Positions 8,384 to 16,206 of a stretch of DNA of 64,000 bases are shown here, one piece after another. The stretch's first letter is position 1. Each line of letters starts with the position of its first letter. Below the pieces are notes generated by a model. It did not search any database. It saw only the letters and a list, made by a program, of their open reading frames with translations, and was not told the origin of the DNA. Source of the stretch: Chthoniobacterales bacterium (GTDB lineage Bacteria > Verrucomicrobiota > Verrucomicrobiia > Chthoniobacterales > UBA10450); assembly GCA_013821455.1 (NCBI GenBank), contig JACDGS010000005.1, forward strand, positions 62,001-126,000. Direction: 5' to 3'. The position numbers were made by a program, and so were the translations under genes.

Positions 8384-8626
8384 TTAGCAGAGCACTTTGA
8401 AAGGTTTAAGGCTGGCAGCAAGTAACTCATTACCCTTGTCGTCTTCCAATTGGACTAAGTGCACTTTCTTTTCTCTCGCCAAGGCTTTGGCGGCGCGCAG
8501 ACCTCCGTGCTTCTCCACGGAGGAGAGCTTGCGCTGACTCATGGTGGCCGAGCCATCGACGACAGAGTCGAGCCACTTTTTGATCCAAAGCTCATCCGGT
8601 GTGTCACTCTTACTACAAGCCATCAT
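8384..8626 (-). CDS. Hypothetical 80-residue protein
   Basis: A small basic protein (MMACSKSDTPDELWIKKWLD at the start, ending LKPFKVLC) that I do not recognise. It is predicted to be mainly helical with a lysine/arginine-rich middle (ALAREKKVH) and no signal peptide or membrane segment. Start could be the first or second Met. The coding frame has ordinary codon use and sits between a lipoprotein gene and a hairpin repeat that begins only 11 bases upstream of it. Confidence 0.45.
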   Translation of the reverse strand: MMACSKSDTPDELWIKKWLDSVVDGSATMSQRKLSSVEKHGGLRAAKALAREKKVHLVQLEDDKGNELLAASLKPFKVLC

Positions 8627-8636
8627 ACATCGCGTG

Positions 8637-8770
8637 TCATCCCGAGCGAAGCCGAAGGCGCAGTCGAGGGATCCCGTGGAGTTTCGGTGAAATTATCACC
8701 TGCGGGAAACGAAAGCTTCGCGGAAACCCATCGGGATCCTTCGACTCCGCTGCCCTTCGCTCAGGATGAC
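8637..8770. repeat. Interspersed hairpin repeat (REP-like), copy 2
   Basis: Left arm GTCATCCCGAGCGAAGCCG...CGAGGGATCCC and right arm GGGATCCTTCGACTCCGC...TCAGGATGAC are complementary with mismatches, enclosing about 60 bases. It is related to the elements at 43-129 and 12801-12934 and occupies the space between the hypothetical gene and the DUF1697 gene. Confidence 0.85.
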
Positions 8771-8811
8771 AAGCGTGGTCATGAGATGGCTTCTAGTCAT
8801 AGGAGTTAGAG

Positions 8812-9351
8812 TTAGTTGAAATGTTTCGCGATGAGTTTGCGGAGGCTGGTCATATTCCGCATCGACGAAGAAGGCAACTTGAGCGCACGCATTTCGCGTG
8901 AGCTCCAGACTTTGGATTGCGAGACGCGCACCCGGCAGAGCCAGTAGTAGTCTTTGCCATTAACTCGAAACTCATCCTCGTCTGTCTGCAGTGCGGTCAG
9001 CTTCCGGCCGATGTCTGCCGGGAGCTTATCGTGCAAGAAGCCGACATGGACAGTTATACCTTCATTACCTTCCTCGGAAAACGCCCTGGCTTTGCCGATC
9101 GCCACGACCTCCTTCGCGTGCCGAACAAAAGTATCGACACGATAACCAAGTGACTCTTCCAGACGACCCGCGATTCTCGTTTCCAGTTTGCTCACATCCT
9201 TTGCCTTACTGGAAAAGAGAACGTTCCCGCTCGCGATGAATGTCTCAACTTTAGCGAGTCCTATTTCTTCGAATAACTCTTTCAGCCGGGCCATCGCGAC
9301 GCGCCGCTTGCCCAGGTTCATCCCGCGAAGAAAAGCGACGTAACGGTTCAT
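8812..9351 (-). CDS. DUF1697 family protein
   Basis: A 179-residue protein of the DUF1697 family. The start at 9351 gives MNRYVAFLRGMNLGKRRVAM, which matches the conserved family N-terminus (AFLRGINVGG); another in-frame Met lies five codons upstream. Other family features are FIASGNVLFSS near residues 39-49 and GITVHVGFLHDKLP near the middle. The family has no established biochemical role. The gene is monocistronic, with a hairpin repeat just downstream of its stop. Family assignment is confident. Confidence 0.8.
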   Translation of the reverse strand: MNRYVAFLRGMNLGKRRVAMARLKELFEEIGLAKVETFIASGNVLFSSKAKDVSKLETRIAGRLEESLGYRVDTFVRHAKEVVAIGKARAFSEEGNEGITVHVGFLHDKLPADIGRKLTALQTDEDEFRVNGKDYYWLCRVRVSQSKVWSSREMRALKLPSSSMRNMTSLRKLIAKHFN

Positions 9352-9516
9352 CGAAGACTCTGCCATCTGGTGCGCTCTCGGTCGCCGGCGCGGCGTCCGA
9401 CTCATCCGCCCGGAACGCCGCCGGCGCAAATAAGCCAAAACATGCGCGCACACTATTGATTTGCCTTGTCCTACCGGGTGACGGCATAGTCCCGGCTCGC
9501 GTCCTCGCGATTTTTT

Positions 9517-9987
9517 ATGGCTCTGACAAATCCAGAAATCACCTCGAAGCTCGGCGGCTCGCTGGTGAAACAGTTTTCCGTTTTCCTCCCGAACAAGGTG
9601 GGTGCGATGCTCGACATCGTGAAGCTGCTCAGCACCCGCAACACCCACGTCGTCGCCCTCAGCATCGCGGAGCAGACCGATTCCGCCATCGCCCGCATCG
9701 TGGTGAGCGACCCCGAGACGGTGGAGAATATTTTCCACGAACACGACGTGCCCTACAGCGTCTGCGAGATGGTCGTAGTGGAGATGCAGGAAGTCGCGAC
9801 GGAACTGGCGGAGCTGCTCGCGGCTTTGCTCATGGCGGAGGTGAATATGCATTTTAGTTATCCGCTGCTCACGCGACCGCACGGATTAGCCGCGCTCGCC
9901 ATGCACGTGGATGACGCCGAATGCGCCTGCTCGGTGTTGCAGGGCGAAGGCTTTAAGATGCTGAGCCAGGCGGATATTTCTCGTTAG
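9517..9987 (+). CDS. Tandem ACT-domain protein
   Basis: A 156-residue protein with two ACT-like ligand-binding domains, the first over about residues 15-80 (VKQFSVFLPNKVGAMLDIV) and the second over about 95-150 (MHFSYPLLTRPHGLAALAM). Free-standing ACT pairs usually bind amino acids or act as small regulators; no enzyme domain is present. The stop TAG is part of a dispersed nonamer (CGT TAG GC). It precedes the riboflavin operon by about 110 bases but the gap holds a short repeat, so co-transcription is uncertain. Confidence 0.75.
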   Translation: MALTNPEITSKLGGSLVKQFSVFLPNKVGAMLDIVKLLSTRNTHVVALSIAEQTDSAIARIVVSDPETVENIFHEHDVPYSVCEMVVVEMQEVATELAELLAALLMAEVNMHFSYPLLTRPHGLAALAMHVDDAECACSVLQGEGFKMLSQADISR

Positions 9988-9990
9988 GCT

Positions 9991-10030
9991 GATAAGTCCC
10001 ATAAGACCCATGGGACCTATAGGAGCTATC
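9991..10030. repeat. Degenerate 10-bp tandem repeat
   Basis: Four diverged units of a decamer (GATAAGTCCC, ATAAGACCCA, TGGGACCTAT, AGGAGCTATC) made of alternating CCCATA/TATGGG-like words lie between the ACT gene and ribBA. It contains small internal palindromes such as CCCATGGG. Nothing shows a function. Confidence 0.5.
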
Positions 10031-10095
10031 GGCGCCTCCACCCAACCCCGAAATCCGTTGCCGAGGCACGCCCCGGCGGCAATGTTAGTGGTCCG

Positions 10096-11310
10096 ATGAT
10101 CATCCAAGCGCCCGAAGCGTTTCAATTCGACGCCATCGATGACGTGCTCCGCGACCTCGCCGCGGGCAAAATGGTCATCGTGACCGACGATGCCGATCGC
10201 GAGAACGAAGGCGACCTCATCATGGCTGCACAGAAAGCCACGCCCCAGGCGATCAATTTCATGACGATGCATGGCCGCGGCCTCATCTGCGCGCCCGTGA
10301 CCACGGAGCGCGCCGAGCAGCTCGGCCTCCAGCGCATGGTGGCGCAAAATCGAGAAATGTATCGCACCGATTTTACCGTCTCGGTGGACGCGGCGAAAGG
10401 AGTTACCACCGGCATCAGCGCGCACGATCGCGCCGCTACCATCCGCGTCATCGCGAACCCGAAATCAGTCCCCGAAGATCTGGTGCAGCCCGGTCATATC
10501 TTCCCTTTGCGCGCGCAGGAGGGCGGCGTTCTGCGGCGCGCGGGCCACACTGAAGCTGCGGTCGATCTCGCGCGTCTTGCCGGTCTGCAACCCGCTGGTG
10601 TCCTGTGCGAAATCCTGCACGACGACGGCACGATGGCGCGCTTGCCGGAGTTGATGGCGTTCAAGAAAAAACATCGGCTCCGGATTTGCACGATCCAGAG
10701 CTTGATCGCGCATCGGCGGGTGAGCGAAAAGCTGATCGAGCGCGAACAAGTGGTGAAGCTCCCAACCGATTACGGCGATTTCGATTTGCACATGTATCGC
10801 TCGACCGTCGATGGCGCACATCATCTCGCGCTCGTGAAAGGGAAGGTTTCCAAAACGAGACCTATACTCGTTAGGGTGCATAGTGAGTGTCTCACGGGTG
10901 ATGTCTTTGGTTCGCGCCGCTGCGATTGCGGTAATCAGCTCCACGCCGCGCTCCAGCAGATCAGCGAAGCCGGCGGAGTCCTTGTTTACATGCGGCAGGA
11001 AGGTCGTGGCATCGGACTGGCGGCAAAAATTCACGCCTACAAATTGCAGGAGGAAGGTCTCGATACGGTCGAGGCCAATGCCCGGCTCGGCTTCGCCAGC
11101 GACCTGAGAGACTACGGCATCGGCGCGCAGATTTTGTACGATCTCGGCGTGCGCAAATTCCGTTTCCTCACTAACAATCCCAAGAAGGTTGTAGGTCTCG
11201 AAGGGTACGGCATTCAAATGGTCGAACAGGTCCCAATCCGCAGCGCGCCGAATCCGCATAACGCCAAATATCTCGAGACGAAGAAGCTCAAGATGGGACA
11301 CTTACTTTAG
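10096..11310 (+). CDS. ribBA: Bifunctional DHBP synthase / GTP cyclohydrolase II
   Basis: A 404-residue fusion catalysing two early riboflavin steps. The N-terminal RibB half (about 1-205) has the metal/acidic motif DDADRENEGDL near residues 34-44, HGRGLICAP, and the HIFPLRAQEGGVLRRAGHTE substrate loop. The C-terminal RibA half (about 210-400) has the zinc site C-x10-C-x-C in SECLTGDVFGSRRCDCG and the MRQEGRGIGLAAKI catalytic segment. It makes 3,4-dihydroxybutanone 4-phosphate and the pyrimidine precursor in the cytoplasm. ribH follows after 18 bases and nusB after that, so an operon is likely. I saw no FMN riboswitch upstream. Confidence 0.97.
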   Translation: MIIQAPEAFQFDAIDDVLRDLAAGKMVIVTDDADRENEGDLIMAAQKATPQAINFMTMHGRGLICAPVTTERAEQLGLQRMVAQNREMYRTDFTVSVDAAKGVTTGISAHDRAATIRVIANPKSVPEDLVQPGHIFPLRAQEGGVLRRAGHTEAAVDLARLAGLQPAGVLCEILHDDGTMARLPELMAFKKKHRLRICTIQSLIAHRRVSEKLIEREQVVKLPTDYGDFDLHMYRSTVDGAHHLALVKGKVSKTRPILVRVHSECLTGDVFGSRRCDCGNQLHAALQQISEAGGVLVYMRQEGRGIGLAAKIHAYKLQEEGLDTVEANARLGFASDLRDYGIGAQILYDLGVRKFRFLTNNPKKVVGLEGYGIQMVEQVPIRSAPNPHNAKYLETKKLKMGHLL

Positions 11311-11328
11311 CTGTCGGGTAGCCTAACG

Positions 11329-11805
11329 ATGTCTACCATTGTCCCGCCAAGGCCGCGCGCCGCCATGGTTGTCAAGCGTGCCTTCACCCTCGTCGCGAGC
11401 CAGTTCAACCCTGAGTATGTCCAAGGGCTGGTTAATCATTGCACCGACGAGCTGCGCGCGCTCTCGCCGCAATCCACCGTCACTCTTCACCTCGTGCCCG
11501 GAGCTTTCGAAATCCCGCTCGTCGTCAAGGAAGTGGCCGCGAAGAAAAACGTGGACGCGATCATCGCGCTCGGAGTCATCATCGAAGGCGCGACCGATCA
11601 CGCGCGTTTGCTGGGCGATGTCGTCACGCAGGCGCTGCAGCAGATCGCGCTCGAGTATGGCGTGCCTGTTATTCACGCCGTGCAAAGTGTGCGCGACGAA
11701 GCCCAGGCGAAAGAGCGTTGCCTCGGTGACAAAATCAATCGCGGCACCGAAGCCGCACGCGCCGCGTTCGCGATGACGAATCTACTCCCGACCTTGCACA
11801 AATAG
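11329..11805 (+). CDS. ribH: 6,7-dimethyl-8-ribityllumazine synthase
   Basis: A 158-residue lumazine synthase, the penultimate riboflavin enzyme. PGAFEIPL near residues 57-64 is the substrate-binding loop, and GVIIEGATDHARLL near 83-96 carries the catalytic histidine. This loop deviates from the usual I-R-G-x-T-x-H-F/Y pattern: Glu replaces the Arg and Ala follows the His. The protein would form the usual pentamer or icosahedral shell, but the altered loop deserves attention. The ATG overlaps a dispersed nonamer. It is 18 bases after ribBA and 1 base before nusB. Confidence 0.93.
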   Translation: MSTIVPPRPRAAMVVKRAFTLVASQFNPEYVQGLVNHCTDELRALSPQSTVTLHLVPGAFEIPLVVKEVAAKKNVDAIIALGVIIEGATDHARLLGDVVTQALQQIALEYGVPVIHAVQSVRDEAQAKERCLGDKINRGTEAARAAFAMTNLLPTLHK

Positions 11806-11806
11806 G

Positions 11807-12235
11807 ATGGGCAAGCGTCACTCAGCGCGCCGCTCGGCGCTGCAATACCATTTCTGGCGCGACCTTCACGGCGGCGACGGCCCGGAAACGCTCGCGGAAT
11901 TCTGGGAGCTATGCCCTGCGAAAACGAGCGTGCAGCAATTCGCGCAACCACTCATCGAAGGCATGCTCCAGCATTTGCCGGAGATCGACGACCGCATCAC
12001 GCGCTACTGTGAGAACTATGAATTCCGCCGCATCTCCGCGGTCGATCGCAACGTCCTACGACTCGGGATTTACGAAATGTTCTACCGCGACGACATCCCA
12101 CCGGTTGTCTCGATTAATGAAGCGATAGAGTTAGCCAAGGAATTTGGCGGGCCGGACTCCGGGCGCTTCGTTAACGGCATCCTCGATCGGGTAAAAGACG
12201 ACCTATCGCGTCCGTTGCGCGACGCGAAAGTCTGA
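11807..12235 (+). CDS. nusB: Transcription antitermination factor NusB
   Basis: A 142-residue all-helical protein with the NusB signature: MGKRHSARRSALQYHF at the N-terminus, then DRNVLRLGIYEMFYRDDIPPVVSINEAIELAKEFG (quoted as a region at about residues 80-115) and SGRFVNGILDRV near the end. NusB pairs with NusE/S10 on boxA RNA to support rRNA antitermination. Coupling of nusB to riboflavin genes is a common bacterial arrangement. Confidence 0.95.
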   Translation: MGKRHSARRSALQYHFWRDLHGGDGPETLAEFWELCPAKTSVQQFAQPLIEGMLQHLPEIDDRITRYCENYEFRRISAVDRNVLRLGIYEMFYRDDIPPVVSINEAIELAKEFGGPDSGRFVNGILDRVKDDLSRPLRDAKV

Positions 12236-12242
12236 CAAGGAG

Positions 12243-12261
12243 CGGCGGTTTTTAACCGCCG
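12243..12261. terminator. Bidirectional hairpin between nusB and the convergent gene
   Basis: CGGCGGTT, loop TTT, AACCGCCG forms a perfect 8-bp stem. It sits 8 bases after the nusB stop and contains the stop codon of the convergent gene ending at 12252. The T-run in the loop and the convergent context suggest transcription termination, although a trailing U-tract is missing. Confidence 0.6.
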
Positions 12262-13559
12262 AGGGCGTTGGCAAAGCGCCCCTCCACCCGCAGCCGCAAA
12301 CTCACTACTAACCCGTTCCCATCGAGTGCCGGCGAAAACCGTGGTAAATAGAGCTGCGGATCCACTCCAGTTATTTGCACACGAAAAGGCTGGGCGCTCA
12401 GTCTGACACAATCGCCGCCTAACGAGATCGCCTCGCACTCGGCCTTCGTCGTCGCGCGATAAGAATAAATTCCGTGCGCTGTTCCGACAGAGATTTCCGC
12501 GATCTCCACGATCGTTAGAGCGCTAAAAAAATCGATCCGCAAACCGCTCACAGGGCCGCTCGCCGGCAACGGAATTTTAACCTCTTTCCAACTCTCATGA
12601 CCGATCCGCGCATCGATCGAGCGTTCCTCGGCGTAGCCCTCAGCGCCCTGCCAAAAAACTTGGATAACTGTTTCGCTCGCCATCGGCGCCGTGCGGATGC
12701 TTCCGTCGAGCCATTGCTGCGTCATCTTTTCCTGCAAAGCGGCGTTTCGCTCGCGGTAATTACTGCACAACTCTTGGACAACCAAACGCTCACCACCTCC
12801 GTCATCCTGAGCGGAGCGCAGGGCAGTCGAAGGATCCCGGGGAGTAATCGCGCCGCTCCGGCTTCCACTTTTCCCGCTCACCCCACGGGATCCCTCGACT
12901 TCGTCGCGCTTCGCTCCAATCCGCTCGGGACGACCCATGAGCGCTTCGAGCAAGGCCGGCTGACTCTGCGCGGGTGGCTTTTCCCAAACTCCCAACCCCG
13001 GCGAAGTCTCAAAAGCGAACGAACGACCCCGCTCCCGTAACTCCGCCCACACCTTCCACACCCCAAAATCACGCACGCGCACCGCCACATCGTGCATGAG
13101 AAGGATTCCACCAGGCCGCAACTTTGGCAGCCATGACTCTACATCGTGCCGCGCTGATTCTTCCGTATGACAGCCATCGATATGCAGGAGGTCGATGCTC
13201 GCGGGAGCAAACTGTTCCAAGGCGGCATCAAAGCTGCATCGTAATAAGATCGAAAAGCTCGCGTAGTGTTTAGAGTTATGTGCGCAGACATCTGCGAATG
13301 TCGCATCGTCATAACTCCCGGCATGAGTATCTCCCTGCCAATGATCGACCGCAAAACATCGCGTCCCGGTATGATTCTCGAGCGCAGACTGACAGAAAGC
13401 GAAGTAACTCTCGCCGCGATCCGTTCCCAGCTCGACTAACACCTGGGGTCTTAGCTCAGCGACCAGGTCGTAGGCAAAAAAGATATGTTCCGTCCAAGCG
13501 CCCAACCCATAGCGCAAAGGCTCGAAACGCCGAGAAGGTAACTCTGCCGCAGTCATCAC
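12252..13559 (-). CDS. Methyltransf_24-type methyltransferase interrupted by a hairpin repeat
   Basis: A 435-residue protein. Residues about 20-215 form a class I methyltransferase (VLVELGTDRGESYFAFC, then IDLLHIDGCHTEESARHDV and GGILLMHDVA). Residues about 210-255 are encoded by an interspersed hairpin repeat that leaves the frame open and yields the low-complexity RDPSTALRSAQDD sequence. A C-terminal region of about 170 residues looks like a beta-rich domain and is unassigned. It is the downstream gene of a two-gene unit with the methyltransferase at 13556, overlapping it by 4 bases (ATGA). The N-terminal half resembles the first domain of the large protein encoded at 17359. Likely role: glycan or lipid methylation; acceptor unknown. 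Confidence 0.75.
   Translation of the reverse strand: MMTAAELPSRRFEPLRYGLGAWTEHIFFAYDLVAELRPQVLVELGTDRGESYFAFCQSALENHTGTRCFAVDHWQGDTHAGSYDDATFADVCAHNSKHYASFSILLRCSFDAALEQFAPASIDLLHIDGCHTEESARHDVESWLPKLRPGGILLMHDVAVRVRDFGVWKVWAELRERGRSFAFETSPGLGVWEKPPAQSQPALLEALMGRPERIGAKRDEVEGSRGVSGKSGSRSGAITPRDPSTALRSAQDDGGGERLVVQELCSNYRERNAALQEKMTQQWLDGSIRTAPMASETVIQVFWQGAEGYAEERSIDARIGHESWKEVKIPLPASGPVSGLRIDFFSALTIVEIAEISVGTAHGIYSYRATTKAECEAISLGGDCVRLSAQPFRVQITGVDPQLYLPRFSPALDGNGLVVSLRLRVEGRFANALGG
12801..12934. repeat. Interspersed hairpin repeat inside a coding gene, copy 3
   Basis: Arms GTCATCCTGAGCGGAGCGC...GGATCCC and GGGATCCCTCGACTTCG...CGGGACGACC match the copies at 43-129 and 8637-8770. This one lies within the methyltransferase gene at 12252-13559 and is read through without a stop. 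Confidence 0.85.
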
Positions 13560-14374
13560 GCAGATGAGTCGCCCTTCGTCCCCCAGACATGAACGAACTG
13601 ACCGGATTCCCTACTCTCAATCCCGCTAAATCCGGCGCGCTCGAGATAAGTCCTTAACTCGCTTTCCGTGGAGTGTTTCGTGATATGCGGCGGCCGCTGG
13701 TCGGCGGGAATCTGCCGATGCAATTCAAAGACCTCCCAGCCTAAGTCCGAACAAAGACTAACGTTATCTACATAGAGCCTGCCTCCGGGCCGCAGGACAC
13801 GCTTCGCCTCCAGGATATAGTTATACCTATCCCATTCCTCCAAGTGCATGAAGACAACCGTGGAATAGACCACATCCACCGAAGTCTCGGGCACTGGGTG
13901 AAGATGAAATCCGCCGACTTCGTATAACTCAACATTAGAAAAACTCTTCAGCCGTTGGGCAGCAAGTTCCAACATATGTGGTGAAACATCGCATCCGATC
14001 CACTTATGACACAAAGGCGCTAACTGCTTGCCCACTCGGCCTACTCCGCAACCTATTTCCAGAATCGTATCCTCCGCCCTTATGCCAACTGAGCTGGCCA
14101 GAGCTTCCCTGGTTGCGATGCCCGTGGTTTCAAACCACGCTTCTTCATCGACCCCTCCTATGTGCCACTTAGCTGAATCCGCGCTCTTGGATAACTCCGT
14201 CCACACCGCCTTATATTCAGAACGCCCAAGCACAGGAGCGCGCGCTAGAGAATCCAGGCGCGCCTGCAGCTTCTCCAGCTTTTGCGTCACGCGATCGCGC
14301 TCGCCCTCGAGCCGCTCCATCTTTTCGATCCACTGCCGGGCGCCCGGGATACGCCGCAATATCGGATGTTTCAT
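13556..14374 (-). CDS. SAM-dependent methyltransferase with coiled-coil N-terminus
   Basis: A 272-residue protein starting at the ATG at 14374 (MKHPILRRIPGARQWIEKME); in-frame starts further upstream would overlap the divergent gene at 14439. Residues about 15-45 form a short charged coiled coil (ERDRVTQKLEKLQARLDSL). The methyltransferase domain has motif I ILEIGCGVGRVGKQLAP near residue 110, GCDVSPHMLELA, and VDVVYSTVVFMHL with RVLRPGGRLYVDN. It is transcribed with the gene at 12252 by a 4-base overlap. Context in the polysaccharide region suggests sugar methylation. Confidence 0.82.
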   Translation of the reverse strand: MKHPILRRIPGARQWIEKMERLEGERDRVTQKLEKLQARLDSLARAPVLGRSEYKAVWTELSKSADSAKWHIGGVDEEAWFETTGIATREALASSVGIRAEDTILEIGCGVGRVGKQLAPLCHKWIGCDVSPHMLELAAQRLKSFSNVELYEVGGFHLHPVPETSVDVVYSTVVFMHLEEWDRYNYILEAKRVLRPGGRLYVDNVSLCSDLGWEVFELHRQIPADQRPPHITKHSTESELRTYLERAGFSGIESRESGQFVHVWGTKGDSSA

Positions 14375-14438
14375 TCCCTGATCGTCTCGTGCATAACTGT
14401 GATCTTGCCAAGAGTCCTTTGCGCCGCGCCTGAAACCG

Positions 14439-15146
14439 ATGCCTGATTCGCCTCTCTCCATCGGCGGAGTCTTCCGCGAATCGCAACTCGCGCACCAAGT
14501 GTTGGATGGTCTGGAAGGAATCGAGATTGGTCCGGCCGCACACAATCCTTTCGGACTAAAAACACGTTCCGTAGGTCTAACGGCCGAGACTGACGCGAAC
14601 GACTATAACTATTACGAAAAGATGCAGGTCGAAAACTGCGGCGCGGTGGCCCCGATCGATCTCGCCGCCGACGCGGCCGATCTTCCGTTAGCGGAAGACA
14701 GCACGGATTTCGTCATCCATTCGCATGTCTGGGAACACCTGCCGAACACTTTGTGCGCGCTTGAGGAATGGGTGCGCGTAGTTCGCTCGGGCGGTTACAT
14801 CTTTGCCATTGTGCCGAAGCGCGACGCCGATCCCGCGGATCGTTCGCGTCCTCTTACTCCGTTGCGCGAATTAGAAAGTCACTATGAGAAGCGTACGACT
14901 TATGAAGACCGCATCGCAGAGGTAGGTGGTCCGGCACGCAGTCATTACACCGTCTTCTCGCCACAGCTCTTGCACGAGATCGGCCCGTGGTTCAACCGCA
15001 CTCATGTCAACGCGAGCCTTGAGTTAGTCACATTTGCGGAGACTGACGATAAGGTGAGCAACGGTCATACCATCGTGTGGCGGGTGCGAAAATATCGCGG
15101 CCTGCGCGGGCTTAGGCGGCGGTTACTCCGATCCTTCTCTCGTTAG
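14439..15146 (+). CDS. SAM-dependent methyltransferase
   Basis: A 235-residue methyltransferase of the Methyltransf_11 type. It has a degenerate motif I (GIEIGPAAHNPFGLK), an acidic stretch PLAEDSTDFVIHSHVWEHL typical of motif II-III, and the VVRSGGYIFAIVPKRD strand. The C-terminus is basic (RGLRGLRRRLLRSFSR). The stop TAG lies in a dispersed nonamer and the gene overlaps the convergent GT4 gene by 35 bases, the same nonamer encoding Pro-Asn-Glu on the other strand. Substrate unknown. Confidence 0.78.
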   Translation: MPDSPLSIGGVFRESQLAHQVLDGLEGIEIGPAAHNPFGLKTRSVGLTAETDANDYNYYEKMQVENCGAVAPIDLAADAADLPLAEDSTDFVIHSHVWEHLPNTLCALEEWVRVVRSGGYIFAIVPKRDADPADRSRPLTPLRELESHYEKRTTYEDRIAEVGGPARSHYTVFSPQLLHEIGPWFNRTHVNASLELVTFAETDDKVSNGHTIVWRVRKYRGLRGLRRRLLRSFSR

Positions 15147-16206
15147 GCTGGCCGAGAATCCTTTCCGACTCGGGAATGCCTCTTAAGACAATCGCTTCGA
15201 TTTGCCGCACGGATTTGCGCCAGCTCATCGTGCGCGTACGACTTAGCCCTTGCTCGACGATGCGTTGACGCAAAGCGTCGTCCTCCAGCAGGTGACAAAT
15301 CCCTTCCGCTACCTTTTCCGAATTCAGTTCCACCAGCCAGGCATCTTCATTGTGCGTGAGAATGCCTTCGAAGCGTTCGCTGGCCAGTTCGACCACCGCG
15401 CAGCCGCAAGCCATCATCTCGAGTGGGACGAAAGACGGATTAGTCAAAGAGAAAACCAGACCTGCGTCGCAACTGGAGAATAACCTCGCCAAGTCGTCGT
15501 GTCCGAGCATCCCGCGATTAATGAAGTCCGCCGGCGGCGCGGGGGAAAGATCGTCCGCGCCGAATAACTCTATCTCTACTTCCGGCAGACGGCGCTTCAC
15601 TAACTCCAGGGCTTTGATGCCGACCTCGTAAGCGCGCCGCGGCGTGCTCGATCTGGCATAGAAGCAAACTCGCCGACCCGGGCCGCGCAAACCTGGACGA
15701 GGCCAGTAAACCTCGTCGTCAATCGCAAAATCAAAGTAGTCCGCGGAGACATGGTAGCGATCTTGCAGGACTTTTGCTACCCACGGTCCAAGAGTTATAC
15801 AATGCAGTCCGGCGTGATAAGTCCTTTCCGCGCGTTCGCGATGCTCTTGGTGGTCGGGATAAAAGATAGGTTCCCAATCCTGCACGATGTAATAGCGTTT
15901 GCCGCCGTTAGGCAGCGGCAGCAGGCTTTCCACCGTTGGCCAAAAGGTAGCAAAGGTGCAGTCGGCGTCGCCGATCATTCCCGTCCAGCGATGATAGCGC
16001 GCACGGGTAGGTCCAAAATGCTTCCGCACGTAGAGACCTATCTCTTCGGTCGTCCAGTCATTCATCAGTTCATAGTGAATGACATAGACATTACACTCAT
16101 GTCCGAACTCCGAGAGATAGCGTGTAAGACGAAACAATCCTATGTCGCCCCCGGCACCGGGAAAGGGTTCCGGCACGAGCCAGTTCATCAAGAGAGGAAC
16201 GCTCAT
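15112..16206 (-). CDS. GT4 glycosyltransferase, WsaF-like
   Basis: A 364-residue GT-B glycosyltransferase. The N-terminal half has GGDIGLFRLTRYLSEFGHE and YYIVQDWEPIFYPDH, which recall rhamnan-synthesis enzymes of the WsaF kind. The C-terminal nucleotide-sugar domain has RVCFYARSSTPRRAYE, EIELFGADD, and the acceptor/donor region DAGLVFSLTNPSFVPLEMMACG (spread over about residues 255-277) in place of a classical E-x7-E. It would add a sugar to a surface glycan at the inner face of the membrane. It is translated from an ATGA overlap with the GT gene upstream at 16203. Confidence 0.82.
   Translation of the reverse strand: MSVPLLMNWLVPEPFPGAGGDIGLFRLTRYLSEFGHECNVYVIHYELMNDWTTEEIGLYVRKHFGPTRARYHRWTGMIGDADCTFATFWPTVESLLPLPNGGKRYYIVQDWEPIFYPDHQEHRERAERTYHAGLHCITLGPWVAKVLQDRYHVSADYFDFAIDDEVYWPRPGLRGPGRRVCFYARSSTPRRAYEVGIKALELVKRRLPEVEIELFGADDLSPAPPADFINRGMLGHDDLARLFSSCDAGLVFSLTNPSFVPLEMMACGCAVVELASERFEGILTHNEDAWLVELNSEKVAEGICHLLEDDALRQRIVEQGLSRTRTMSWRKSVRQIEAIVLRGIPESERILGQPNERRIGVTAA

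Noticed and set aside
9988-10095. FMN riboswitch upstream of ribBA
   Set aside because: The short leader lacks the conserved RFN helices; only a degenerate decamer repeat is visible.
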